A stretch of 64,000 bases of DNA, taken from NCBI GenBank assembly GCA_034114085.1, contig JAXEWB010000086.1, forward strand, positions 60,773-124,772. Direction: 5' to 3'. The stretch is from Spiro-02 sp034114085. GTDB lineage: Bacteria; Spirochaetota; Spirochaetia; Sphaerochaetales; Sphaerochaetaceae. Numbering within the stretch: the first letter of the stretch is position 1; each line of letters begins with the position of its first letter. The position numbers and the translations under genes were made by a program. The notes below the pieces were generated by a model that was given only the letters and a program-made list of their open reading frames with translations, had not been told where the DNA came from and did no database searches. Positions 53,284-62,016 of this stretch are shown here, piece after piece.

Positions 53284-54684
53284 ATGAATTTTGATGTAAT
53301 GGTCATTGGCGGAGGCCCTGCGGGGTATTCTTGCGCTATCCGATGCGCACGTAAAGGAAAAAAGGTTGCGCTGGTTGAAAAGGATACTCTTGGCGGTGTT
53401 TGTCTGAATGTCGGTTGCATCCCGACGAAAGCATTGATTCATCATTCCGATATCATTCGTACGATACGACAATATTCTCAGAATTATGGTTTGTCCTTTG
53501 ATTCCTTGAAAGTTGATTTCCTTCCTGCGTATGAAGCTTCCCGAGCCTGTAGTTCCCGTCTTGTAAGGGGATTGTCGTCGCTGATGCGAAAATATGGAGT
53601 TACCGTTCTTTCTGGGACCGCCGAAGTACTGGCACGGGGATCAGTTCGGATTACCGATGGTTCCGGGCATGTTTCAGCGTATCTTGCGTCAGATATAGTG
53701 ATTGCTACCGGTGCGCAACCCATCGAGCCGCCCGACTGGATGGCTGTGAGTGACCGGGTGTTTTCCTATCGTACGGCGATTTTGAGAAAAACCTTACCGA
53801 AATCTGCGGTAATCATCGGTTCTGGGGCCATCGGACTGGAGTTCGCCACAATCTGGAATGGTTATGGGGTTCCTCTCCATATCGTGGAGATGCAAAGTCA
53901 TATCGCCCCTCTTGAAGACCCGGAGGTTTCGGAATGTCTGGACCGTTCTTTCAGGAAGAAGGGGATTGATATTCTAACCAGCTCGACCGTGACGCATATC
54001 GCTGAGAATGCAGGGAAGGTTTGCGTCAGGGTAAGAAAATCCGGCGAAATGACGGATATTGAGTTGTGCGCTGATGTCGTTCTCGTCGCTATCGGGTTTA
54101 AACCAAACAGCTGCGGGCTCGGCTTGGAACGTATAGGTGTCCGTTGTACGAAGAATGGTGCGATAGAAGTCGATGACGATATGCGCACGTCAGCCCCCGG
54201 TATCTGGGCGATTGGTGACGTGACCGGTAGGCTGATGCTCGCCCATACGGGATATGCCCAAGCGGCTCTGTGTGCTGCCGCCATCGCTGGTGAACCTATA
54301 GTTCCTTTGGATTACAGGATGATTCCTCATGTCGTATATAGTTCCCCACAAATAGCTTCCTTTGGATGGAAAGAGGCGGATGCTGTTGCCGCCGGGTATC
54401 AGGTCAGGATCGGGATGTTTCCGTTTTCCGCGAATGGGAAGGCGCTTGGAATTGGAGAAGCGGAGGGCTGGGTGAAAATGGTTTGCGAAGAAAAGACTGG
54501 GGAACTCCTTGGCGCCCAACTGATAGGTTCCGATGTTTCCGAATTGTTGCCTGAGTTGACGCTTGCGAACAGCATGGAGGCTACATACGAGGAATTGGCC
54601 CACAATATTCATGCCCATCCCACTTTGTCGGAGGCCGTCATGGAGGCCGCCGCGGTTTTGTCTGGCACGTCCGTTCATTATTGA
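53284..54684 (+). CDS. lpdA: Dihydrolipoyl dehydrogenase E3
   Basis: The product is 466 residues. The FAD motif is GGGPAGYSCAIRCARKGKKV, the redox disulfide is Cys40-Cys45 in GGVCLNVGCIPTK, the NAD motif GSGAIGLEFATIWNGYG is near residue 180, and the C-terminal His445/Glu450 pair is in HAHPTLSEAV. It reoxidises dihydrolipoate on E2 and makes NADH. It completes the E1-E2-E3 complex but lies eight genes after E2, beyond the transporter. A 12-base gap separates it from the permease. Confidence 0.93.
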   Translation: MNFDVMVIGGGPAGYSCAIRCARKGKKVALVEKDTLGGVCLNVGCIPTKALIHHSDIIRTIRQYSQNYGLSFDSLKVDFLPAYEASRACSSRLVRGLSSLMRKYGVTVLSGTAEVLARGSVRITDGSGHVSAYLASDIVIATGAQPIEPPDWMAVSDRVFSYRTAILRKTLPKSAVIIGSGAIGLEFATIWNGYGVPLHIVEMQSHIAPLEDPEVSECLDRSFRKKGIDILTSSTVTHIAENAGKVCVRVRKSGEMTDIELCADVVLVAIGFKPNSCGLGLERIGVRCTKNGAIEVDDDMRTSAPGIWAIGDVTGRLMLAHTGYAQAALCAAAIAGEPIVPLDYRMIPHVVYSSPQIASFGWKEADAVAAGYQVRIGMFPFSANGKALGIGEAEGWVKMVCEEKTGELLGAQLIGSDVSELLPELTLANSMEATYEELAHNIHAHPTLSEAVMEAAAVLSGTSVHY

Positions 54685-54757
54685 TTGTCCGGTTTGTAGG
54701 TATTCAGTGTGGAAATAGACTTCGGGGGCGAACTCTGAAGTATTGGAGGTTATGTAT

Positions 54758-55603
54758 ATGAAAAAGAAAATAGCGATCATGGGAGCCGGTGGCAAGATGG
54801 GATGTCGGATTTCTGACAACCTGAAAGACAATCCTGCCTATGATGTGTATCATGTGGAAGTCAGCGACGCCGGTATCGCGCGGCTGAAAGAGAAGGGTTT
54901 TTCAGTTGTGCCGCAGGCGGAAGCTCTTGATCGTGCGGATGTAGTCATCCTTGCTGTTCCTGATGTTCTGATTGGACGTATCACGCATGAAATCGTACCG
55001 ATGTTGGCGTCCGGTACAATGCTCCTGAGTCTCGATCCTGCCGCCGCATATGCGGAGGTAATGCCGGTCCGGGATGATCTGGTCTATTTCGTGGCCCATC
55101 CGTCGCATCCAACGATGTTCAATGATGAAGTAGAGCCCGCTGCGCAACAAGACTACTTTGGTGGAATCGCGAAACAGAGCGCAATGTGCGCCTTGTATCA
55201 TGGGCCGGAAGAGTCGTATGTCATTGGGGAGCGTCTTGCGCGTGAAATTTATGCTCCCGTGAAACGGACCTTCAGGGTTACGGTTGAACAAATGGCAATT
55301 CTGGAACCTGCATTGGTCGAGACTTTCAGTTCGACACTCATTGAAGCAATGAAAGAGGCCTTTGATGAAGTCGTTAAGATGGGCGTACCCCAGGACGCGG
55401 CGCTGGATTTTTTCATGGGACATGCCAGAATCCAGTTTGCGGTATTGTTCGGTTTCGCCGATTTTAAGTTTTCCGATGGCGCTTTGCTCGCCATGAGACA
55501 GGCCCGCGACAAGATATTCAAGTCTGACTGGAAGGAAAACATCTTCAATCTGGGGAGTATCCGTAAAAGTGTGGAGAGCATCACACAGGCGATTAGAAAA
55601 TAA
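54758..55603 (+). CDS. Phosphogluconate-dehydrogenase-like/ApnO-like sugar-acid dehydrogenase
   Basis: The product is 281 residues. A Rossmann domain starts KKKIAIMGAGGKMGCRISDN and includes ADVVILAVPDVLIGRIT; YFVAHPSHPTMFNDEVEPA is a strongly conserved-looking loop. Residues ~180-281 form the helical C-terminal domain (VTVEQMAILEPALVETFSST then AALDFFMGHARIQ). Proteins of this build include D-apionate oxidoisomerase (ApnO). It probably oxidises or oxido-isomerises a sugar acid made by the SDR and lactonase. The ApnO link is from memory of the fold and context, so moderate. GGAGG precedes the ATG. Confidence 0.72.
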   Translation: MKKKIAIMGAGGKMGCRISDNLKDNPAYDVYHVEVSDAGIARLKEKGFSVVPQAEALDRADVVILAVPDVLIGRITHEIVPMLASGTMLLSLDPAAAYAEVMPVRDDLVYFVAHPSHPTMFNDEVEPAAQQDYFGGIAKQSAMCALYHGPEESYVIGERLAREIYAPVKRTFRVTVEQMAILEPALVETFSSTLIEAMKEAFDEVVKMGVPQDAALDFFMGHARIQFAVLFGFADFKFSDGALLAMRQARDKIFKSDWKENIFNLGSIRKSVESITQAIRK

Positions 55604-55640
55604 TTTCAATGGCTTGATATCAGCAAAGGAAGGAGTCCGC

Positions 55641-56456
55641 ATGAGACTTGGCATCAGTACGTTCGCATATACTTGGTCGATAGGCGTTCCGGGATTGGAA
55701 TCATCCAGTCCCATGAGCGGCCTTGATTTTCTGGCTTCCGCCAATAGCTTTGGAGTCCATCTGGTCCAGATAGCGGACAACCTTCCTTTGCATGTGCTTT
55801 CCACTGAACAGTTGCAAGCGTTGCGTGGATATGCTGGGAGACATGCCATAGAGATAGAGGTCGGCACAAGAGGGTTGACTAATGACAATATCGCGCAATA
55901 CTTGGAAATCGCTGATTTTTTTGATTCTCCGATACTTCGGATAGTCACGGATGCGACAGGTTTTTATCCTGATCCCGATGAAATTACCGTATCGCTTCGC
56001 AAATGGGCGGTTGAGGCAAAACGACGGGATATCATTTTAGCTGTTGAAAATCATGATAGGTTCTCGTCTCGGACGCTGGCGGATATCATGGAACGAATTG
56101 ACAGTTCCCATGTAGGTATCTGTCTTGATACGGTGAATTCATTCGGCGCGCTGGAAGGCCCTGAAACGGTTGTTTCCAATCTAGCTCCTTATACGGTGAA
56201 TGTACATCTCAAGGATTTCCGTATCTTCCGTCCATGTCACAACATGGGATTTACTGTGGAAGGGACCCCGGCCGGCGAAGGAATGCTTGATATTCGCTTG
56301 TTGCTTGGTAATCCCCATATCAAGCGCAGGAATCCTCATGCGATTCTGGAATTGTGGACGCCCCCATCTCCAAAAGGCGTAGACGCCACTGTTGAAACGG
56401 AGAGAGAATGGGTGTCAAGGAGCCTGAAAAACCTGGATACGCTTTTTGTTCTATAG
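55641..56456 (+). CDS. TIM-barrel sugar isomerase/decarboxylase 2
   Basis: The product is 271 residues, xylose-isomerase-like. It starts MRLGISTFAYTWSIGVPG, and has LAVENHDRFSSRTLADIMER (Glu ligand), GICLDTVNSFGALEGPETVV (Asp), VNVHLKDFRIFRPCHNMGFT (His) and ILELWTPPSP (Glu). Enzymes beginning with a TxAYxWSIG-like strand and carrying FTVEGTPAGEGMLDI occur beside ApnO genes; a 3-oxo-isoapionate decarboxylase (OiaC-like) role is a reasonable but unproven guess. GGAAGGAG precedes the ATG. Confidence 0.75.
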   Translation: MRLGISTFAYTWSIGVPGLESSSPMSGLDFLASANSFGVHLVQIADNLPLHVLSTEQLQALRGYAGRHAIEIEVGTRGLTNDNIAQYLEIADFFDSPILRIVTDATGFYPDPDEITVSLRKWAVEAKRRDIILAVENHDRFSSRTLADIMERIDSSHVGICLDTVNSFGALEGPETVVSNLAPYTVNVHLKDFRIFRPCHNMGFTVEGTPAGEGMLDIRLLLGNPHIKRRNPHAILELWTPPSPKGVDATVETEREWVSRSLKNLDTLFVL

Positions 56457-56536
56457 AAGCGAGGGAAAGTGGTTGAAGATTTTTGATATTTCGAAGAAAA
56501 TGTCTAATGTAGTATGATTAAACAAAAGGTGGGAAT

Positions 56537-57250
56537 ATGGCTCAAATTGATGCCAAGCTGTTTTCTGGGACAAAACCAAAATCTGCTGTAGACATAACGA
56601 TTGAAACGATCCAAAAGCTTCTCATCACAAAACAGTTGCGTCCTGGCGATAAACTTCCTACGGAATTGGAGCTATCCGAAAGTCTGCAAATTAGCAGGGG
56701 ATCCGTCCGGGAAGCGATGAAGGTTCTATCTTCCTATGGAATAGTGAAAATCCGCCGTGGAGATGGCACTTACGTTTCTCAGGAAATGACCGATGGTTTG
56801 TTCGATCATCTGCTGTTTCAGATGATTCTTACCGATCTTGACAAGCAGAAGCTCTTGGAACTGAGAGAACTTATGGAAATCGGTATGGTGAAGATGGTAG
56901 TGGAACATGCGGAAGAAAAAGATTTGAAGAAAATCAGATCGGCTCATGAGGAAATGTCCGCCGCCGTTGAAAGCGGTTCCTGTGATATCTCGACGCTGGC
57001 CAAATACGATTTGAAATTTCATACTACGATTGCGGAAGCGACAAAGAATCCTTTGGTTGAGAAAATCTATGGATTTACGATGGAACTGTTCCAGCCCTCG
57101 TTGGAACGTTCCGTATCCCGTGGTTACAACGGTAAATATTCAGTGGAATTCCATGAGCAAATTGTAAAAGGTTTGGAGAACAGAAGTATCGACCAGACCG
57201 TATTCGCAGTCAAGCAATCAATTCTCAAGTGGTTCGTGCTGATGGAATAA
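56537..57250 (+). CDS. GntR/FadR-family transcriptional regulator
   Basis: The product is 237 residues. The winged helix (residues ~18-85) reads ITKQLRPGDKLPTELELSES and ISRGSVREAMKVLSSYGIVK. The C-terminal FCD domain has the metal-site aspartate/histidine pattern (YDLKFHTTIAEATKNPLVEK then SVEFHEQIVKGLENR). FadR-type GntR proteins commonly sense sugar acids. As the last gene it likely controls the cluster through the inverted repeats at 42707-42746. TATGAT at 56513-56518 could give it a separate promoter. Confidence 0.92.
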   Translation: MAQIDAKLFSGTKPKSAVDITIETIQKLLITKQLRPGDKLPTELELSESLQISRGSVREAMKVLSSYGIVKIRRGDGTYVSQEMTDGLFDHLLFQMILTDLDKQKLLELRELMEIGMVKMVVEHAEEKDLKKIRSAHEEMSAAVESGSCDISTLAKYDLKFHTTIAEATKNPLVEKIYGFTMELFQPSLERSVSRGYNGKYSVEFHEQIVKGLENRSIDQTVFAVKQSILKWFVLME

Positions 57251-57299
57251 CGTTTTCGTTATCAGAGAAATGCATCAACAGCCCGTGAAAGTGGTTGAT

Positions 57300-57335
57300 T
57301 GTACAATATGTTAGTAGCGACTAACATATTGTACA
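57300..57335. repeat. 36-bp perfect palindrome
   Basis: The arms TGTACAATATGTTAGT (57300-57315) and ACTAACATATTGTACA (57320-57335) are exact reverse complements around the loop AGCG. It lies 50 bases after the GntR gene. It could act as a bidirectional transcript end, although there is no T-run, or as a large operator. Confidence 0.85.
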
Positions 57336-57537
57336 TGCCTGATACGTTCCATCTAATGGGCTGGGGTATCGATATGACTTTTCAAATAATCTTGTGCTAA
57401 TATTGGTGTGGTATTTATATAGGCTTACAATACAAATAACTATTATAATAAATCATGGCATTTGTCCTTGCTTTTTCCACAATAGTTCTGTGTCACGCAT
57501 CAGAAACATACGGTAAAGGGTATCACGTATCCCTTCC

Positions 57538-57566
57538 TTGCGAAATAAGTTTGTAATTGCTAACAT
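57538..57566 (+). promoter_or_regulatory. Promoter of the nitrogenase-like operon
   Basis: TTGCGA (57538-57543) and TAACAT (57561-57566) are 17 bases apart, giving a ~50-base leader before the GTG start. No NifA-type or sigma-54 -24/-12 site was noticed. Confidence 0.6.
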
Positions 57567-57622
57567 TATTCGCAGACACTCTAGGTACGTACTCATTGTG
57601 ACGTCTTGGGGAGGGCTGTGTT

Positions 57623-58375
57623 GTGAAAAAATTTGCGATCTATGGAAAAGGCGGTATAGGCAAGTCCACCACTACGGCGAATCTTTCCGCGGCATTGGCG
57701 TTACAAGGCTTGCGGGTGATGCAGGTCGGCTGCGACCCCAAGGCCGACTCCACTCAATTGTTGTTGGGAGGGAGAAAAATCCCATCCGTACTGGACCAGA
57801 TCAAGGTGCTGGGGGATTCCGTGCAGCTTGCCGATATCGCTTATACAGGATCCTATGGGGTCGTCTGCGTTGAGTCCGGAGGACCCACTCCGGGAATTGG
57901 CTGCGCCGGGCGCGGTATCATCACCGCATTCAACAAGCTGGAGGAACTGGACGCCTATGAAGTCTTCAAGCCTGATGTCGTGTTGTACGATGTGCTGGGA
58001 GATGTCGTCTGCGGAGGCTTCGCGATGCCGATTCGTGACGGCTATGCCGATGAAGTGATGATCGTCACCTCCGGAGAGCGCATGGCCTTGTTCGCCGCGG
58101 GAAATATCGTTATGGCGATCGACAATTTTGCGAAAAGGGGCTACGCCAAGCTGGCGGGTATCATACAGAACAGCAGGAACGTCGAGGATGAAGACCGAAT
58201 CGTAGAGAACTTCGCTCGGAACGCAGGCTCGCGGATATTGTGCAGGATCCCCCGCGCCGGAATCGTGCAGGAAGCGGAAAAGCTTGACAAGACTGTCGTC
58301 GAGGCGTTCCCCGACAGCGACCAGGCCGCCTGCTACAGGGAACTCGCCGCCCTGGTGGTCGGAGGAGGGGTGTGA
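57623..58375 (+). CDS. NifH-like ATP-dependent iron-sulfur reductase
   Basis: The product is 250 residues. The P-loop GKGGIGKST (residues 8-16), CDPKADST (37-44) and both cluster-ligand cysteines, Cys94 in GIGCAGRG and Cys130 in DVVCGGFAMP, are conserved. It should dimerise around one 4Fe-4S cluster and donate electrons with ATP hydrolysis to the component-1-like pair encoded next. It is ~30-40 residues shorter than true NifH. The start is a GTG with GGGGAGGG seven bases upstream. Its stop overlaps the next ATG (TGATG). Confidence 0.92.
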   Translation: MKKFAIYGKGGIGKSTTTANLSAALALQGLRVMQVGCDPKADSTQLLLGGRKIPSVLDQIKVLGDSVQLADIAYTGSYGVVCVESGGPTPGIGCAGRGIITAFNKLEELDAYEVFKPDVVLYDVLGDVVCGGFAMPIRDGYADEVMIVTSGERMALFAAGNIVMAIDNFAKRGYAKLAGIIQNSRNVEDEDRIVENFARNAGSRILCRIPRAGIVQEAEKLDKTVVEAFPDSDQAACYRELAALVVGGGV

Positions 58376-59640
58376 TGGATTGCTGTTGTTCACGGTACGC
58401 TGACACTCTGCATTATTCATCCCCCGCCCACGGTGGCTGGGGTGTGGTTCGTATCGGCATGCTGGTGCCGGAAAGCTACCAGCTGTTCGTCTGCCCATTC
58501 GCCTGTGGTCGGCACGGAGCGATCGGGGCGCTGACACAGGGACTCAAGGACCGGTTGTCCTACCTGTATGTGGATCAGTCGGATATCATCGACGGTTACG
58601 ATGCGCTGATTTTGGAATATGTTCCCCGATTGCTTTCTTCATTGCGGAAACAGCCCAGAGTGCTGTTCATATTCGTAAGCTGTCTGGACGACCTGATCGG
58701 TACTGACCATGAAGCGCTATTGGAACGTCTTCGCGAAGAGCATCCTGGAATTGATTTTGAGTTCTGCCATATGAATCCGATCACGATGGATACGAATTCC
58801 CCTCCGCCCGTTACGATTCAGCGAAAGATGTATGGATTGCTCAAAACCTCAATCGCCCAAGAGGGACGGTTGCCGGTAGTCAATTGCATCGGAAATCTTG
58901 ACCCCGTCGCAGCAGATTCTGAGCTGTACGAGGTTCTTGCGAATGCCGGCATGTCCCTCGCCCATATCTCCGTATGCGAAGACTACGATGCGTTCCAGCT
59001 GATGGCGAGAAGCCGGTTGAACCTCGTGGTCGCCCCTCCCGGTGTCTACGCTTCCCGGGAGATGGAACGATGTCTTGGGATTCCGTATCTGTTTTCTCCC
59101 GTCAGCTACCGGCTTGATGAAATCGGCCATCAATATGAAGCGATAGCGAAATCGATACCACAGATTGCTATTTCAAATATGGAAACATACAAAACACCGG
59201 CGTTGGAGGCTATCGAAAGAACCTTACGGGTTATTGGCGACCTGTCCGTCGTCATAGACGCTTCCGCTGTCTGCCGCCCGTTTGGGTTGGCGCGCGCCTT
59301 GCTCGAATACGGCTTCAATGTACGGCGGATCATGGCGCAGAAATGCATTCCGTCCGATCAGGAGGACGAACGCTGGATTTTGGAACGATACCCCCGGATG
59401 GAGGTCCTCCAGCCGTTGCACCACGATATGGTCAAGGGGGACAAGCGGCTTGAAGAGAGCCTTTCCGTCGGCGTCGAGGGCGCCTATTTTTCCGGTTCCC
59501 GCTATCCGGTGGACATGGCCAATGACGAGGGCATGTTCGGCTATGGCGGTGTCGTCCGTTTGATGAACCGCATTCGCGACGCCGTCGAACGGCCGGTGGA
59601 GTTGCAGTCTCTGATCAATACCTATGGGTTGGTGGTGTGA
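58375..59640 (+). CDS. Nitrogenase component-1-like subunit (NifD-like)
   Basis: The product is 421 residues of the Oxidored_nitro family. Cluster-ligand candidates are Cys40 and Cys44 (FVCPFACGRHGA) and Cys103 (IFVSCLDDLIGTDH). An unusual CCC triplet occurs at residues 3-5. Later segments such as RSRLNLVVAPPGVYASREME and GFNVRRIMAQKCIPSDQEDE continue the three-Rossmann-domain pattern. There is no FeMo-cofactor Cys/His pair that I can recognise. It is coupled to both neighbours by TGATG overlaps. The enzyme substrate is unknown. Confidence 0.87.
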   Translation: MDCCCSRYADTLHYSSPAHGGWGVVRIGMLVPESYQLFVCPFACGRHGAIGALTQGLKDRLSYLYVDQSDIIDGYDALILEYVPRLLSSLRKQPRVLFIFVSCLDDLIGTDHEALLERLREEHPGIDFEFCHMNPITMDTNSPPPVTIQRKMYGLLKTSIAQEGRLPVVNCIGNLDPVAADSELYEVLANAGMSLAHISVCEDYDAFQLMARSRLNLVVAPPGVYASREMERCLGIPYLFSPVSYRLDEIGHQYEAIAKSIPQIAISNMETYKTPALEAIERTLRVIGDLSVVIDASAVCRPFGLARALLEYGFNVRRIMAQKCIPSDQEDERWILERYPRMEVLQPLHHDMVKGDKRLEESLSVGVEGAYFSGSRYPVDMANDEGMFGYGGVVRLMNRIRDAVERPVELQSLINTYGLVV

Positions 59641-60824
59641 TGGCCAGATTGTCAATTGTCCTTCCGCCGTTCTCGCCGGACTACTCTGGTGTGGCTTCGG
59701 CGCTGTTCGACCTGAATTGTCTTTCCGTATTGCACGACGCTTCGGGGTGTACCGGCAATTATACTGGATACGATGAACCCCGCTGGTATGGTTCCCGCGT
59801 TCCAATCTATTGTTCCGGCCTGCGTGAGATTGACGCCATTATGGGGGATGATGAAAAACTCATCGACAAGATTCTTGTCGCGCAGAAGAGTTTGCGTCCC
59901 GACATGATCGCCATAATCGGCAGTCCTGTTCCGATGATCGTGGGGTGCGACGTGGCCGGTATCGCCAAGGAGATAGAAAACTTGACCGGAGTGCCTGCAT
60001 TTGGGTTCGATACGACCGGAACCGCCTATTACGATGTTGGTCTCTCCATGGCTTGCGATGCGCTGGTATCGCGTTTTACGCAAGACGCCCCGAAAACGAA
60101 AGAGCCGAGCGTCAATATTCTGGGCGCCGATGCGATAGATTTCGGGGGGCTTGAACCACTTCGTTCATTGAGCGCCTTTCTCGCTTCCCGTGGCTTTGTC
60201 ATCAGGACGCAGATGCCGGCGGGGCTTTCCCTGTCATCGCTCAGGGCGATTCCCAGCGCATGGCTGAACCTTGTGGTGAGCCGGAGCGGGCTTTCAACCG
60301 CCCGATTGCTCCAAAAACTGTATGGCATGCCGTATGTGGTCGGTTTGCCGTATGGGGAAAACGGTGGCGCGCATTATGTCGAAACTGTAGAAAATAGTCT
60401 GGTGGACAATGTGCCGAGAGTCGTACATGCTGAGCCCGCAGCATGTGAAGAATGTTCTGTGCGTAATGTTCTGGTCATCGGGGAGCAGGTGAGTTGCAAT
60501 GCGGTGCGGAATGCCCTTGTCCTGGATCGTGGAATGCGAAATGTCGCCGTAGGAGGGCTGTTCGGCATGGAACAGGAGCTTGGTCTTTCCCAGGATATTT
60601 CATTGCCTGACGAACAAGCGATTGTCGCTGAAATGAACAACGGACGGTACGGTTGTATCATTGCCGATCCATTGCTTGAACCTCTGTTGCGTCTGACCGG
60701 CGTCAGGTTCTTGCCGTATCCCCAGTATCCGGTTTCAAGCAAGCTGATGGTACATCGGGTACCCGACTTGGTCGGAAAGGGCTTTAACCATCATATTCAG
60801 CCATTCTTCCAAGTGGGGGAATGA
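59640..60824 (+). CDS. Nitrogenase component-1-like subunit (NifK-like)
   Basis: The product is 394 residues. Possible cluster ligands are Cys27, Cys37 (DASGCTGNYTGYDEPRW) and Cys103 (IIGSPVPMIVGCDVAGIAKE). LTGVPAFGFDTTGTAYYDVG follows as in other component-1-like proteins, and MPYVVGLPYGENGG resembles the cavity-forming C-terminal domain. It should pair with the preceding subunit as a heterotetramer. Nothing in the operon resembles NifB, NifE or NifN, so a complex metal cofactor is not expected. Confidence 0.87.
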   Translation: MARLSIVLPPFSPDYSGVASALFDLNCLSVLHDASGCTGNYTGYDEPRWYGSRVPIYCSGLREIDAIMGDDEKLIDKILVAQKSLRPDMIAIIGSPVPMIVGCDVAGIAKEIENLTGVPAFGFDTTGTAYYDVGLSMACDALVSRFTQDAPKTKEPSVNILGADAIDFGGLEPLRSLSAFLASRGFVIRTQMPAGLSLSSLRAIPSAWLNLVVSRSGLSTARLLQKLYGMPYVVGLPYGENGGAHYVETVENSLVDNVPRVVHAEPAACEECSVRNVLVIGEQVSCNAVRNALVLDRGMRNVAVGGLFGMEQELGLSQDISLPDEQAIVAEMNNGRYGCIIADPLLEPLLRLTGVRFLPYPQYPVSSKLMVHRVPDLVGKGFNHHIQPFFQVGE

Positions 60825-60882
60825 GGGTTTCATAGAGACAGCGTTGCTGTCGGATATATACGTCATATAAGGAGATATCGCT

Positions 60883-62001
60883 ATGAAGAAATCTCATATC
60901 GCATTGATTCTCGTTTGTCTGGCGCTGGTCTGCGTGGCTCCGGCATTCGGACAGGGGGCGAAGGATTCCGCCGCACGGAGTGAAGCCCGGGCTACCAGGA
61001 CTGTCGTGGATCATCTGGGCAACGAAGTGACGATTCCCGCCGAAATCAACCGGATCATCATATCGTCGGTGTTCCCGTTGCCTTCGGTCTATTGTCTGTT
61101 TGAAGGTGACGCCAGCAAGCTGGTGGGAATGCATCCATCCTCCATGGCCGCCGCGAAGAATTCCATCCTGCCGGCTATCATGCCTGATATCGTGAACGTG
61201 AATACGGATTTCATCAGCGGTTCTGAGGTCAATATCGAGGAAGTGCTGAAGCTGAAGCCGGATGTGGCGTTCTATAATGCGTCGAGTACCGCCGAAGGGG
61301 AAAAGTACCGCCGGGCGGGTATCCCGGCCGTGGCGTTCAGCGTTTCAAAATGGAATTTCAACAGTATTGAGACTTTCAATGGGTGGGTAGAGTTGCTGGG
61401 CGAGGTCTTGCAGAAGGAAGATCAGGCCGCCGGTATCGTAGAATACGGCAAGGAAGTATACGACATGATACAGGGACGGCTCACGGCGGCAACGGATATG
61501 GAGAAGCCCAAGGCGCTGATCCTGTTCAGGTATCACAACGGCAAGATCAATACTGCCGGTGGCACCCATTTCGGCCAATATTGGATTGATTCCACTGGCG
61601 GCGTGAATGTGGCATCCAGCTTGAAAGGAATTCCTGAAACCAATATGGAGCAGATTTACCAGTGGAATCCCGATATCATCTATATCACGAACTTCATCGG
61701 CTATCTGCCGGAGGACCTGTACGGCAACGTGATCGAGGGGCATGACTGGAGCCATGTGAAGGCCGTGCAGGAGGGTAAGGTCTACAAGTTCCCGTTGGGC
61801 ATGTACCGCTGGTATCCGCCATCTTCTGACACTCCGCTGGTATTGATGTGGCTTGCGAAGCACAATCAGCCGGACTTGTTCGCCGACATCGACATGGAAC
61901 AGGAGGTTCGCGACTACTACATGCGCTTCTACAACATGGAACTGTCAGACGACCAGGTTTTCCAGATTTTCCATCCCTCCAGGGATGCCGCTGATGAGTA
62001 G
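60883..62001 (+). CDS. FecB/BtuF-type ABC transporter substrate-binding protein
   Basis: The product is 372 residues. The signal peptide ends at APAFG before QGAKDS. The mature part is the metal-chelate/cobalamin-binding fold: TVVDHLGNEVTIPAEINRII, LFEGDASKLVGMHPSS, VNIEEVLKLKPDVAFYNAS, YWIDSTGGVNVAS and IYQWNPDIIYITNFIG. Relatives bind siderophores, haem, cobalamin or other chelates. AAGGAG lies before the ATG. Its place right after the nitrogenase-like genes suggests it delivers either their substrate or a metal. Confidence 0.9.
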   Translation: MKKSHIALILVCLALVCVAPAFGQGAKDSAARSEARATRTVVDHLGNEVTIPAEINRIIISSVFPLPSVYCLFEGDASKLVGMHPSSMAAAKNSILPAIMPDIVNVNTDFISGSEVNIEEVLKLKPDVAFYNASSTAEGEKYRRAGIPAVAFSVSKWNFNSIETFNGWVELLGEVLQKEDQAAGIVEYGKEVYDMIQGRLTAATDMEKPKALILFRYHNGKINTAGGTHFGQYWIDSTGGVNVASSLKGIPETNMEQIYQWNPDIIYITNFIGYLPEDLYGNVIEGHDWSHVKAVQEGKVYKFPLGMYRWYPPSSDTPLVLMWLAKHNQPDLFADIDMEQEVRDYYMRFYNMELSDDQVFQIFHPSRDAADE

Positions 62002-62016
62002 GGCGGATGGGTCGGA

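Larger units (their letters stand above)
57251..57622. other. 372-base spacer before the nitrogenase-like operon
   Basis: It holds a 36-base perfect palindrome, an AT-rich block at 57400-57465, a short GGG/CCC hairpin near 57518-57534 and the promoter at 57538-57566. No RNA gene or riboswitch was recognised. Confidence 0.5.

Noticed and set aside
57623..60824. True nitrogen fixation (nifHDK)
   Set aside because: The subunits are short, no cofactor-assembly genes (nifB, nifE, nifN) accompany them and the neighbours are a chelate importer; a nitrogenase-like enzyme is the safer call.
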